The notes under the pieces: model-generated
What the model saw: the letters and a program-made list of their open reading frames with translations, nothing else
Database searches by the model: none
Told to the model about the DNA's origin: nothing
Made by a program: the position numbers and the translations under genes
From: Oscillospiraceae bacterium
Lineage (GTDB): Bacteria > Bacillota > Clostridia > Oscillospirales > Acutalibacteraceae
Direction: 5' to 3'
DNA: 32,719 nt
NCBI GenBank assembly: GCA_015066015.1
Contig: SVPE01000008.1
Span: 1-32,719, forward strand
Part shown: positions 15,994-24,651 of the stretch, in pieces
Layout of the letters: every line of letters begins with the position of its first letter
Position numbering within the stretch: position 1 is the stretch's first letter

Positions 15994-16580
15994 AATTCAA
16001 TCTCCTTTGCAGTTGTGATGAATTCTTCGTATGAAACGAAGGTATTAAGTATTTTTACAAGTGAAGATGTGGACATTCTTTCGGGAAGTGCCAGCTTTTT
16101 TAAAAGAAGCTTCCTTTTTGCCTTGCTGTCGGGTCTGCCCGAAAATCCCCACTCAAAAAGATCTGTGTTGGTTATGAGCCGTCTTTCGGTATTTTCGCTT
16201 TTCTCCGAGAGAACGCCTGCCTTGCGGAATGCATCTTCAAGCACTGCCTCACTCATCCCCTCAACGCCCAGCTTTCCTTCTTTTCCGCCTTCGGCTTTGC
16301 GCTTTTCTTTGCCGTAAACGTCGGGAATGTACACATTGATGATTTTCTCATTCTGCACAACGGAGGAGATAAAGTTTCTTATCATAAACCCTGCCGAATC
16401 ACTGTCGGTAAGGACTATAATCCCCTTTTCCTTTGCAAGGCGTCTTAAAAGCTGCTGCTTTTCCTTATCCTTGAAAATGCCGAAGCCGTCAGTTTTTATC
16501 ACAAGGCCGTCAATCATATTTGAAAGCTTTATGATATCGTATTTACCTTCAACTATTACGGGCATCGAAAGTCTGATCAT
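15990..16580 (-). CDS. rnmV: RNase M5-like Toprim protein with DUF4093-like C terminus
   Basis: 196 residues. The Toprim domain (about 5-95) has the catalytic glutamate in VEGKYD (E11) and the acidic pair in LTDSDSAG (D59, D61), followed by a GVEGMS segment (105-110) equivalent to the GVEHA region of RNase M5. RNase M5 matures the 5S rRNA precursor. The C-terminal 75 residues look like the DUF4093 region often found in clostridial versions. The M5 activity is inferred from family, and related Toprim proteins could differ. Start overlaps the holA stop by 4 bp and the end overlaps ispF by 4 bp, so this is a tightly coupled operon. Confidence 0.8.
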   Translation of the reverse strand: MIRLSMPVIVEGKYDIIKLSNMIDGLVIKTDGFGIFKDKEKQQLLRRLAKEKGIIVLTDSDSAGFMIRNFISSVVQNEKIINVYIPDVYGKEKRKAEGGKEGKLGVEGMSEAVLEDAFRKAGVLSEKSENTERRLITNTDLFEWGFSGRPDSKAKRKLLLKKLALPERMSTSSLVKILNTFVSYEEFITTAKEIEL

Positions 16581-17617
16581 ATCTTTTCACCGCCTGAAAC
16601 AAGAAAGAGCCTTACCATAAGCTGCTCAAGCACGGTTGCTGCATTGTCTCTGCCGCTTTTGAGCTTCATGTCAGCTGCAGAAAGCTCGTCGAGACACCTG
16701 CGAAGCACATCAAGGTCAAGCCTTGATGAGTCTCTGGCGGCGTTTCTGAGTCTGAAGAGATTTTTACCGTAGCCATAGGTCTCAGCCAATTCTTCAACGG
16801 GTTTTCCGCAGGCGAGAGACACCTTTACACGGTACATATCAACATATGTGCTGACTATTGTACCGAGGATGTATTCGGGCTCGACTCTCTGCCTCATGAG
16901 CACATTCAGCACCCCGTATGCCTTGTCGAAATTTTTGGCAAGAAAAAACTTTGTAAGGTCGTAAATTTTTGCATCGTCGCATTTTACTGCAAGCTCGTCG
17001 ATGTGCTCTTTTGTGATTTCACCCTCACCGACAAAGCTGCAAAGCTTATTCACCTCGTTGATAAGGGTGTTATAATCGTCACCGACAACGCTTACAAGGT
17101 AGCTTGCCGCCTGAAGAGAAAGCACACAGCCTTGCTTTGTGGCTGATGAAATAAGGGGCTTTACAAGCTCGTTGCCCTGCCTTTTGTTAAGCACACAGAC
17201 GGCACCCTTGCTTTTCACAAGGTCAAGCACCTTTTTTGCCTTTACGGGTGAAAAGTCGGAATTTGCCTGAAGGAATACAACCGTAGTGCTTTCTGACGGT
17301 TTTTCAAAATAGTCCCTGAAAAGAGAATAATCCGCGTCGTTTATGCTTTCGATTTTTGCATCGCGTATAAAAACACATCGTCGGCTGCTCATAAGCGGCA
17401 GCATGATTGCCGCGTCAAATACATCCCTGAAGTCGAGATTCTTCCCGTCAAAGGATTGGAAGTTGAAGTCGAAAAACTCCTTTTCCACAGCCTTACGGCA
17501 CAGCATATCAGCATAGCTTTTTTTCAGATAATCCTCGTCACCGTAAAACACATACACCGGGAGAAATTCCCCTGCACGTATGTGAGCCTTAAGCTCTTTT
17601 TCGTTGAATTCTGCCAT
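16577..17617 (-). CDS. holA: DNA polymerase III subunit delta
   Basis: 346 residues, the usual length, with GGGAGGTGAGG before the ATG. It is the clamp-loader subunit that opens the sliding clamp during replication. Recognisable parts are PVYVFYGDEDYLKKSY near the N terminus (degenerate nucleotide-binding region), the middle SFVGEGEITKEHIDEL with AKCDDAKIYDLTKFFLAK, and the C-terminal collar helices (LRRCLDELSAADMKLKSGRD, EQLMVRLFLV). Its own promoter overlaps the 3' end of comEC. It leads a unit with the M5-like gene and ispF. Confidence 0.93.
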   Translation of the reverse strand: MAEFNEKELKAHIRAGEFLPVYVFYGDEDYLKKSYADMLCRKAVEKEFFDFNFQSFDGKNLDFRDVFDAAIMLPLMSSRRCVFIRDAKIESINDADYSLFRDYFEKPSESTTVVFLQANSDFSPVKAKKVLDLVKSKGAVCVLNKRQGNELVKPLISSATKQGCVLSLQAASYLVSVVGDDYNTLINEVNKLCSFVGEGEITKEHIDELAVKCDDAKIYDLTKFFLAKNFDKAYGVLNVLMRQRVEPEYILGTIVSTYVDMYRVKVSLACGKPVEELAETYGYGKNLFRLRNAARDSSRLDLDVLRRCLDELSAADMKLKSGRDNAATVLEQLMVRLFLVSGGEKI

Positions 17618-17646
17618 AAAGCCTCACCTCCCTTTTGATCTGATTT

Positions 17647-17675
17647 ATTATAGCACATTTCTTATACTGTTGCAA
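17647..17675 (-). promoter_or_regulatory. Promoter of holA-rnmV-ispF inside the comEC 3' end
   Basis: On the minus strand, TTGCAA (17670-17675), 17 bp, TATAAT (17647-17652), 30 bp before the holA start. Confidence 0.6.
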
Positions 17676-19168
17676 ATATTCTTTTTGAATACTGCCGCCA
17701 GAAATACAGTAATTATCACCGCTGCCAGAATATACCTTCCGTAATTTGCCGCCTCAAAGCTGAGGAAGGCATTTTCAAACCCTGCAAAAAACCTTGTAAC
17801 CGCAAGGACATATTCTGCCACGCAGTTTACAACAACGGCAAGCGGATAGGAAATAAAGGTGACTGAAGAGGTCAGCACACATATTCCCCCGAGTATCATA
17901 AGCGGAGTTATAACCGGTACAACGAGAAGATTTGTATATAGTGTAACCGTTGAAATTCCACCGAAGCTGTAAACCATTACGGGAAACGTGAAAATTATAA
18001 CACTTATACACAGGCAGGCACTGTCAAACAGATATTTCATAAGCTTTTTCGGCTTTGTCGGCACAAAATACCTGTAACCGAAAAAGCTGTCAGACCGCCT
18101 CATAAGTGCTTTTCCGAGAGTCAGCACCGATAAGGTGGAGATTGCCGAAAGCTGAAAGGAAACACTCAGCGCGCAGTAAGGATCAAAAAGAATCATGATT
18201 AATACTGCCGCACCAAGATTATTAAGACTGTCGCTCCTTGTTTTGAAAAACGAGGCGAAAACAGACATAAATGACATAAGTCCGGCTCTTGTGACAGACT
18301 TGCTCATACCTGCAAGAAGCATAACAAAAACAATTACTGCCGCAATTAAAACAAATCTGAGCTTATCGAATCTTCCGTCAGAGGGAATTATAAGACCGAC
18401 AAAGGCAACCCACACTGAAAGGTGCAGACCCGAAACCGCCATAAGATGTGCCGTGCCTGATGCTTTGAAGTCATCGTAGACTTTACCGTCCATACTGTCT
18501 TTATCCCCTGTCAGAATTCCCATAAGCAAAGCTGAAACATCATCAGGAAAGCTTACTGCTGTTTTTTCTGACAAAAGGCTTCGCAGTCTGCCGAAGCAGT
18601 AGGAAACATCTCTTAATAAAGGCTCCTTTATACTGAAGCCTTCCGCACCGTAGGCACCGAGGAAAATATTCTCACTGTAAAAGTACCTTTCTGCATTTTC
18701 ATAGCCCATACCCGGCAAATAAACCCTACCCGAAAAAGATATACGGTTTCCCGGTTCAAGCAAATCCGGATCAATTTCATCCTTTGTGGCAGAAAAAGAT
18801 AATCTGAGATTACCTTCTGCCCTTTTTCCGTCAAGAGTCCTGAGTCTGCAGACAGCGTAGTGTCTGGCGTTCTCTGTGTCAAAAAGCGGCGGTTTACTCA
18901 CCGTGGCTTCAACATATACATTATTCCCCGCAAGACTCTGCACCTTTCCTCTGCCCGTATCCGAAAAGAAAAATAAAAGACACGCCAGGACCATTGTTCC
19001 GCACAGCAACAACAGTACCGTAACGCGTCTGTTTATTACAGATGTAGTTACAGCTATAAAAGCTGATATACAAAGTACCGAGAAAGCCACGTCTGTCCTA
19101 CATATAAAAAACAGTGTGCAGATAAATGCAAACAGGGTAAAACCTACTGTAGTCAACGGACGTTTCAT
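17648..19168 (-). CDS. comEC: ComEC/Rec2-type competence membrane protein, short form
   Basis: 506 residues. The N-terminal membrane helices and the DUF4131-like domain (about 20-180) are followed by the Competence domain with its signature AHLMAVSGLHLSVW (240-253) and multiple membrane helices to about 490. In transformable bacteria ComEC forms the channel taking single-stranded DNA into the cytoplasm. The metallo-beta-lactamase-like C-terminal domain found in long ComEC proteins (about 750-800 residues) is absent; the frame ends normally after the last helices, so this is a short version rather than an obvious truncation. No clear ribosome site precedes the ATG, which lies 9 bp after the phosphoribosyltransferase stop, so translation is probably coupled. 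Confidence 0.88.
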   Translation of the reverse strand: MKRPLTTVGFTLFAFICTLFFICRTDVAFSVLCISAFIAVTTSVINRRVTVLLLLCGTMVLACLLFFFSDTGRGKVQSLAGNNVYVEATVSKPPLFDTENARHYAVCRLRTLDGKRAEGNLRLSFSATKDEIDPDLLEPGNRISFSGRVYLPGMGYENAERYFYSENIFLGAYGAEGFSIKEPLLRDVSYCFGRLRSLLSEKTAVSFPDDVSALLMGILTGDKDSMDGKVYDDFKASGTAHLMAVSGLHLSVWVAFVGLIIPSDGRFDKLRFVLIAAVIVFVMLLAGMSKSVTRAGLMSFMSVFASFFKTRSDSLNNLGAAVLIMILFDPYCALSVSFQLSAISTLSVLTLGKALMRRSDSFFGYRYFVPTKPKKLMKYLFDSACLCISVIIFTFPVMVYSFGGISTVTLYTNLLVVPVITPLMILGGICVLTSSVTFISYPLAVVVNCVAEYVLAVTRFFAGFENAFLSFEAANYGRYILAAVIITVFLAAVFKKNICNSIRNVL

Positions 19169-19177
19169 AGCGTCAAA

Positions 19178-19717
19178 TCAATCGTGGAAGAAGAGAGGAA
19201 GCTCTTCAAGGAAAACTATATCGTCACGCTTTGCAGCATCGCCTTCAGCAAGGATAGCTGCCTTTGCAACAATGTTTGTGTCAAACTTCTCAAGAAGCTT
19301 TTCAACTGCAAGAAGCGACTCACCCGTACTGATAACATCGTCAAGAATAACAACTCTTTTGCCTGTGAGCTTATTACCCTCAAGAGAATCGAGAAAGAGT
19401 GTCTGCTCCTTATCTGTTGTAATCGAGCGCACATTCACGCTTACGGGGTTCTGCATATAAAGCTTTGCACCCTTTCGGCAGATGTAATAGGGCTTACCGC
19501 TCTGTCTTGCCATTTCGTGAGCAAGAGGAATTGCCTTTGCCTCAGGAGCAACAATCGCATCAAACTCGGGACACTTTTTTATAAGCTCTGCAGCTGAAGC
19601 AACCGTAATTTCCACATCACCGAAAATTACAAAACCGGCAATGTCAAGCTTATCATTTACCTTACATATAGGCAATTCTCTTTCGAGACCTGCTATTGTC
19701 ATTTTATAAAAGCTCAT
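19178..19717 (-). CDS. Purine phosphoribosyltransferase, Apt/Xpt-like
   Basis: 179 residues. The PRPP-binding loop VVILDDVISTGES (122-134) and the segment VAPEAKAIPLAHEMAR (57-71) place it in the type I phosphoribosyltransferases, near adenine and xanthine enzymes. These join a free purine base to PRPP to make the nucleotide in purine salvage. The exact base is uncertain, and some proteins of this type are PRPP-sensing regulators (PurR), but the usual N-terminal DNA-binding domain of PurR is missing. The ribosome site is weak (AGAGAG). It lies 28 bp after the lipase gene and 9 bp before comEC. Confidence 0.85.
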   Translation of the reverse strand: MSFYKMTIAGLERELPICKVNDKLDIAGFVIFGDVEITVASAAELIKKCPEFDAIVAPEAKAIPLAHEMARQSGKPYYICRKGAKLYMQNPVSVNVRSITTDKEQTLFLDSLEGNKLTGKRVVILDDVISTGESLLAVEKLLEKFDTNIVAKAAILAEGDAAKRDDIVFLEELPLFFHD

Positions 19718-19745
19718 AGTTATTTCTCTCTTTCTTTAAAAGTCT

Positions 19746-21689
19746 TTATTTAATGAAATGAACAAAGTATTTTCCGAAAAGATTCATAAAGATGTTGTAG
19801 ATAATCTTAAGCAGATCGGTTATACCAAGGCTGTCAAAGATTTCAAGATAATCGCTGTCCTTGATGTGCTCGGAAAACTGATCCTCGGATTCGATATCAA
19901 CATAAGGTGCTGATGCATCGTATTCTGCAGCTTCACCGTTAAGAAGAGTAAAGTAGAAATTCTTTTCGTTAACAGGAGTCAGAGAGCCGACAAGAACGTA
20001 TGAGATCTTCACTTCGGCAACAGTAAGGCTTTCTGCAGGCACTGTGCCGTTGAATGCAAGCTCGATTGTCTGTCCGGGAGCAAGCTCCTTAAGCAGATAA
20101 TCCTGTGAGCTGAAGCTTAAATCAGCACCGTTTACTGCAACGGAAGCTATCTTCATACTCTTTGTTGCGGAAAGATTCTTTATAATAAGCTTTGAATCGG
20201 TTGAATCAAGGTAACCGGGCTTTGATGAATCAAATTCAGCATAAACCGATTCACAAATATTTGTTGCCTCGTGGAACTGAGGATATTCACTGTAGGTATG
20301 AACAGTAACCTTTTCCTCTGATTCAAGAAGCATCTTCATAAGTGTTTTTGAGTATTCGTCGCTGAGGGTCATACCGTGGAAAAGGCCGTCAACCATCCAT
20401 GTTGTTTCGGGAAGGTAAGCTGTTGTAGCATCGACATTCATCTTTGGGGAAAGGTGATGATGGGTTGCATCGTTACAGTTTTTGCCGATAGTCTTATAAC
20501 CGTCGTTGAATCTCTTGCCGAAGGGAGCGCAGGTTGCACCGCTTGAGGCGTTAAGTGAAATAATTGCGTCGGATTCGACCTGTGAGCCAACAACGCTGGG
20601 AGCACCGTAGCCGGAAATAAGGTAAATATTTGCACCGTTAGCCTGAGCGTTGTGAAGAAGCTCTGACAAATTGGGAAGGATCTCATAGTGGAAGCGGTCG
20701 CTCTTTGCGATTACCTCACTGCTGAAGAAGGAGTCGGGTGCATCAAAGCTATTCTTCATTTCCTCATAATGCTCAGCGGGGATAAAATCCCAGATACTGC
20801 CCCATCTGCCGAGAAGGTCGTAAAGATAAGGTGTAAGGTGATGAAGGAACTCATCAAGGAAGCCGAAGGCGTGTGCTCTCATAAGCCAGTCGATGTCCTC
20901 GTCAAGCATCATACCGTTCTGGATAAAAAGAAGAAGGGTTTCCTCGTCGAACTTTATCTGATCGGACATAATGTCATATGCGAGAAGTGCACCGCCGATA
21001 GCAGGTACGGTAAGAACGGCATTATTTACCTTTCCCTTATGGCCGTAAAGTGAAAGGTAGGTTGCGCTTGTCTGACCGCCGTGGCTGATTGCAAAAATGT
21101 TTACCTTTTCTGCGCCTGTGTATTCGAGAACATCGTCGATATAGGCATCAAGGTCCTTTGCACAGTCAACTGTGTTCTGTCTGAAGTCTGTTGAGAAGTT
21201 AAAGGTCCATTCCTCTGCCTTGTCACCGAGATATTCTGAAACATAGGGAATGATTGTTACTTCGTGAACGTGAGCACCGTTTTCATTTTCGTTAAGCCAT
21301 GCTGTGCTTGTGTCCTCAGCGTCCTTATGGTAACGGTAAAGCTCCTCAACGGGCTTGCCGTTATCGTCATACTTCATAGCGCCGTAAAGATTCACAAACT
21401 CCTCGCCCACATCGTCTGCAAGCATTTTTGCGTCGCCCTGAGCCCATGCACCGATATCAATACCGAGCTCAACGGATCTTACTGCAACTCTTTTGAGAAT
21501 CTCGTTTACGTCAACGCCCCATACATGCTCCTTTTCGCCGTCAGCGTTATACTTGTACAGGCTTGATGAGCTGTAGCCGGGTACAACTACAAGAGGATAA
21601 ACCTCCTTTTCTTCAGCTGCTGCACTTACAGGAGCTATAACTGTAATGCTCAGAAGAAGTGTAAGTAAAACCGCGATTATTTTTTTCAT
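19746..21689 (-). CDS. Secreted lipase/esterase-like alpha/beta hydrolase with C-terminal tail
   Basis: 647 residues; GGAGGGG precedes the ATG. Residues 1-24 are a signal peptide. The strand YPLVVVPGY (31-39) and the elbow AISHGGQ with S202 match LCAT/PGAP1-type lipases; the first glycine of the GxSxG elbow is alanine here. LDAYIDDVLEYTGAEKVNIF precedes the elbow as in this family. H434 region (DGLFHGMTLSDEY) may supply the catalytic histidine. Residues about 470-590 form a beta-sandwich-like domain (KNLSATKSMKIASVAVNGAD). The last 25 residues (LLKIIYNIFMNLFGKYFVHF) are hydrophobic, aromatic and basic, like the tails of two other secreted proteins here. Substrate unknown. It leads the run of genes toward apt-like and comEC. 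Confidence 0.82.
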   Translation of the reverse strand: MKKIIAVLLTLLLSITVIAPVSAAAEEKEVYPLVVVPGYSSSSLYKYNADGEKEHVWGVDVNEILKRVAVRSVELGIDIGAWAQGDAKMLADDVGEEFVNLYGAMKYDDNGKPVEELYRYHKDAEDTSTAWLNENENGAHVHEVTIIPYVSEYLGDKAEEWTFNFSTDFRQNTVDCAKDLDAYIDDVLEYTGAEKVNIFAISHGGQTSATYLSLYGHKGKVNNAVLTVPAIGGALLAYDIMSDQIKFDEETLLLFIQNGMMLDEDIDWLMRAHAFGFLDEFLHHLTPYLYDLLGRWGSIWDFIPAEHYEEMKNSFDAPDSFFSSEVIAKSDRFHYEILPNLSELLHNAQANGANIYLISGYGAPSVVGSQVESDAIISLNASSGATCAPFGKRFNDGYKTIGKNCNDATHHHLSPKMNVDATTAYLPETTWMVDGLFHGMTLSDEYSKTLMKMLLESEEKVTVHTYSEYPQFHEATNICESVYAEFDSSKPGYLDSTDSKLIIKNLSATKSMKIASVAVNGADLSFSSQDYLLKELAPGQTIELAFNGTVPAESLTVAEVKISYVLVGSLTPVNEKNFYFTLLNGEAAEYDASAPYVDIESEDQFSEHIKDSDYLEIFDSLGITDLLKIIYNIFMNLFGKYFVHFIK

Positions 21690-21721
21690 AAATAACCCCT
21701 CCGTTAATATGTAATAAAAGT

Positions 21722-21750
21722 ATATTACAACAATTTTTTACGGTTGTCAA
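21722..21750 (-). promoter_or_regulatory. Promoter of the secreted lipase-like gene
   Basis: On the minus strand, TTGACA (21745-21750), 17 bp, TAATAT (21722-21727), 33 bp before the start codon. Confidence 0.65.
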
Positions 21751-21809
21751 TTGTAATTCACAATTAAAGTGACCGGCAGACTTTTGAATGCAAAGTGTGG
21801 GGTTAATGA

Positions 21810-21927
21810 CGGGGAGGCGCTTTGCCTTTCCTTCTGAGGAAAGGCAAAGACACACAGAAAATCCGCTTCGTAGGCGGGGAAGCGGATTTTCTGTGTGTGA
21901 CGCGCCTGCAGCGCGTCCGCCTCCCCG
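21810..21927 (-). repeat. Cloverleaf-like structured repeat, copy B (inverted orientation)
   Basis: Same plan as copy A but reversed: closing stem 21810-21819/21918-21927, h3 21820-21849 (12 bp), h2 21850-21898 (20 bp perfect), h1 21899-21917 (7 bp). Relative to copy A, h3 carries a G-C to C-G exchange on both arms, so pairing is kept. It sits between two divergent genes. Confidence 0.85.
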
Positions 21928-22015
21928 CGTCCCTGCCGGTTCACAGTCCGTAATTATAACCCCGCTCAAACAACAAAAATCCCTTTATGCACACACGATT
22001 TTAGTTTTAAAAGTA

Positions 22016-22044
22016 TTGACATCTTTTCTTATTTGTGCTTGAAT
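22016..22044 (+). promoter_or_regulatory. Promoter of the PHP-domain gene
   Basis: TTGACA (22016-22021), 17 bp, TTGAAT (22039-22044) with an extended TGC just before the -10 box. Confidence 0.5.
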
Positions 22045-22080
22045 ATTATTGCACAAGCAATGAAAGGCGGTATATTTATT

Positions 22081-23436
22081 ATGAAGAAAACAAACAAAAT
22101 TTTAAGCGTCATTCTTTCGCTGATACTGATTTTTTCAGTAACCGTTATGGCCTATGCCGAGGGTGAAACCTATGTCATTTCATCACCCTACAGCAGCGTA
22201 ATCTGGGAAGGTGACGACGCATGGGGCGCCTATAAGGGCAGCCTCCACTCACACTCGACCTACAGTGATGCTGACGTTGACCTTGCAACCATGGTCAAGG
22301 AATACTACAACCAGGGCTACGACTTCCTTGCAAACTCCGACCACGGTATCACAGGCACAGAATGGAACAAAAAGCAGACCTGTCTTCCTCTTTATGCTTA
22401 CCAGACTCTTCTCGGAAATAAGGTAGAGTCACTTACCGATGAGGAATTCACAGGCATTACAACGGGTACATATCCCCTTTATGACGGCACCGTAAGAGGC
22501 ACAAAGATGACCTGTGTTGTCGGTGCAAACGAACTTAACAATATGACTCTGACAAAGTGTCACGTAAACGGCTTCTTCCTTCCCGAGGGTGTTGGTGACG
22601 GCTTCGGAGGCAAGGAAAACGGTCACGAGCTTGCTATTGCATTTGTTGAAAAGAATGGCGGTATTTCACACATCAACCATCCCGGTGACTTCCTTGAGTC
22701 TAAGGACAACATTGATGCAGTAAGCGACCCCGAAAACGTAAAGTATTTCGGCGATATGCTTCTCAAGTATGACAGCTGCCTGGGTATTGAGGTTTACAAC
22801 GAAAACAACGGCGTTACCCCCTATGACCGTATTCTCTGGGATAACCTGCTTATGTACTGCCTGCCCTACGGTAAGACTGTTTTCGGCTACAGTAACACAG
22901 ACGCTCACAGACAAAGAGATATTGACACCTCCTTCAGCGTATTTATGATGCCTGAAAACACCGAGGACAATGTCAGAGCAGCCATGGAAAACGGCAACTT
23001 CTTTGCAGTTACAAGAATCGCAAAGGCAAACGACCTTATCGGTCCCGCAAAGGAAATCGATGCAAGAAACACCGAGCTTCCCTACCCTGTGTTCACAAAG
23101 GTAGAGGTTGACGGTCACACAGTAAACGTAACCGCCAAGGCTGCAGACACAATTCAGTGGATTGCCGACGGTAAGGTTATCGCTTCGGGAGAACTTACAG
23201 ACGGTGCAGCATCACTTAACCTCGACGAAATTGAAGGCGCAGAGAGCTTCAGCTACGTAAGAGCAGAAATCTACGGCGAGGGCGGTGCATGTCTTACCCA
23301 GGCTCTTGTAATCGAAAAAGACGAGCCTCTCACCTTCACAGAGGAAACAGGCTTCCACGCTATCATAAAAAAGATTCTCTTCTTACTCAAGAGCTCACTT
23401 ATCTGGACAATCGTTATTGAGCTTACAAGATTATAA
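22081..23436 (+). CDS. Secreted PHP-domain metallohydrolase with C-terminal tail
   Basis: 451 residues from the start at 22081, which has AGGCGG upstream and begins a clear signal peptide (1-27, VMAYAEG). The PHP metal site is complete: HSHSTYSD (H56, H58, D63), SDHG (D87, H88), E151, H197/H200 in ISHINHPGD and NTDAH (D274, H276). PHP domains hydrolyse phosphoesters with two or three metal ions; secreted forms may act on phosphorylated sugars or nucleotides, but the substrate is unknown. Residues about 330-410 form a small beta domain (TKVEVDGHTVNVTAKAADTI). The last 25 residues (IIKKILFLLKSSLIWTIVIE, then LTRL) form a hydrophobic tail. It is transcribed alone, ending at the terminator at 23454. 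Confidence 0.88.
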   Translation: MKKTNKILSVILSLILIFSVTVMAYAEGETYVISSPYSSVIWEGDDAWGAYKGSLHSHSTYSDADVDLATMVKEYYNQGYDFLANSDHGITGTEWNKKQTCLPLYAYQTLLGNKVESLTDEEFTGITTGTYPLYDGTVRGTKMTCVVGANELNNMTLTKCHVNGFFLPEGVGDGFGGKENGHELAIAFVEKNGGISHINHPGDFLESKDNIDAVSDPENVKYFGDMLLKYDSCLGIEVYNENNGVTPYDRILWDNLLMYCLPYGKTVFGYSNTDAHRQRDIDTSFSVFMMPENTEDNVRAAMENGNFFAVTRIAKANDLIGPAKEIDARNTELPYPVFTKVEVDGHTVNVTAKAADTIQWIADGKVIASGELTDGAASLNLDEIEGAESFSYVRAEIYGEGGACLTQALVIEKDEPLTFTEETGFHAIIKKILFLLKSSLIWTIVIELTRL

Positions 23437-23453
23437 TAATTAAGTACTAAGTC

Positions 23454-23490
23454 AGTGAGGAATGCAATAAAAGGCGTTCCTCACTTTTTT
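23454..23490 (+). terminator. Terminator after the PHP-domain gene
   Basis: A 12 bp stem with one G-T pair (23454-23465 with 23474-23485), 8-base loop, then TTTTT. Confidence 0.85.
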
Positions 23491-23636
23491 ACGCACGGAT
23501 ATCTCATTGTTTATTTTAAACAAAAAATACAGTTTTCTGCGCGGTAACAAAAACATAAAAAAGGACTTTTTCGTAATTGAAAACTAAGTAATTTATGTGC
23601 ATTTTTCATAAAATAAATCTGATTTGTGGAAAACTA

Positions 23637-23666
23637 TTGACTTTTATTATACGATTGATGTATAAT
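23637..23666 (+). promoter_or_regulatory. Promoter of the candidate long RNA
   Basis: TTGACT (23637-23642), 18 bp, TATAAT (23661-23666). No plausible long gene follows for almost 1 kb. Confidence 0.65.
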
Positions 23667-23672
23667 TAAGCC

Positions 23673-24255
23673 ACAACAAAAAGAAAGGAGTGTTACCAAT
23701 GTACTGTTTAATGTAAACCGTACGATTTGATAACATTACAATTAAATTTGATTAATCCAGATGCATTATCAAAGTAAACGCATTGTAGAGTTTTGCGATG
23801 TAATTTATTATTAAGTAAGCTATCAGATCGTTACGATCGGAAAATATATATGAGAAAATCCTATGAAGCATAGAAAGCTTCCGGGTCCGCCCTTACAAGG
23901 GTGAAATGAAGAAAACACGGTATCCCGTAGCCAAGGAGAAATGTTCAACACAGAAGGAAACGGATAACGAAGAAGGCTTATCCGAAGCTGAAGATTCAGC
24001 CTATGAACAAAAGGCATTCACAAATACATCATTGACGGGCAAAAGAAATAACTTATCGGGAATAAAAAAATATATAACATTATCTACCCCCCGAAAGAAA
24101 ACCTTGCCAAAACATATAGTTTAAAAAACAGATAAACGTGAACAAGGGGATACAAAAAAACTGAATATCATATAAAACTAAAAAAAAGACATCATATAAC
24201 ATAAATAAACAAGCAGATATTTTTAGTATCAACTGAAAGTATCTGCTTTTATTTT
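23673..24255 (+). ncRNA. Candidate structured non-coding RNA of about 580 nt
   Basis: The unit has a good promoter, a terminator at 24211-24255, and no convincing coding frame. A tiny frame with a fine ribosome site (AAAGGAG, then ATG at 23699) codes only MYCLM and lies inside a hairpin (23701-23723, nine pairs and one mismatch). Other stems seen: 23726-23733 with 23766-23773 enclosing 23741-23756; GATCG-TTA-CGATC (23826-23838); CTATG-AAG-CATAG (23861-23873); CCCT-TACA-AGGG (23890-23901); ACGG-TATC-CCGT (23917-23928); CGGATAA/TTATCCG (23961-23984); GCTGA-AGAT-TCAGC (23987-24000). Long ornate RNAs of similar size (ROOL, OLE) occur in Clostridia, but I cannot match this one to any. Confidence 0.5.
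24211..24255 (+). terminator. Terminator of the candidate long RNA
   Basis: AAGCAGATA (24211-24219) pairs with TATCTGCTT (24240-24248), followed by a T-rich run. Confidence 0.75.
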
Positions 24256-24394
24256 TTTAGTGTCTCATAAATATAATTCAACTTTCCCCTGCCGGAGCTC
24301 TTTTCCGCTTTACGGAGCAGAAAACCGTTCCGAATATTACTGCAAAAGCCCATTTTTGCTTTGTGGCGCACCTTTATGCAAATGCATGCAGCTG

Positions 24395-24530
24395 TAGGTA
24401 AAGAAAAAGAAAATAAAAAATGAAATAAAATACCAAATTAAATCACAAACACAAGTGTAAATGAAAATACAAATAAAAACTGAATCACAAAAATAAATTA
24501 TATATCAAACATAAATGTAATTATAAATCA
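24395..24530 (+). other. G-poor, A-rich low-complexity tract
   Basis: About 135 bp made of loosely repeating AAATNAAAATAC-like units, with A near 60 percent and almost no G on the plus strand. The rest of 24256-24579 holds no gene that I can see; short inverted repeats at 24290-24390 are unremarkable. Confidence 0.6.
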
Positions 24531-24579
24531 TATGCGGCATAATCGCTTCGCGAAAGAGCAATGTATTGGCTTACGGTGA

Positions 24580-24608
24580 TTGACAATCGGATAAAACCGC
24601 TGTATAAT
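24580..24608 (+). promoter_or_regulatory. Promoter of the metallophosphatase gene
   Basis: TTGACA (24580-24585), 17 bp, TATAAT (24603-24608): full consensus. Confidence 0.85.
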
Positions 24609-24651
24609 TAGTTGTTGAGTAAAAACACATATACATAAAGGAGAAGCAATT

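Noticed and set aside
23823..24017. A 64-residue minus-strand frame in the same region
   Set aside because: No promoter or ribosome site, and the region is better explained by the plus-strand unit.
23906..24124. A 72-residue lysine-rich frame in the candidate RNA region
   Set aside because: The possible ribosome site is too close to the ATG, the protein has no recognisable features and the frame crosses several hairpins. Homolog alignment could reverse this.
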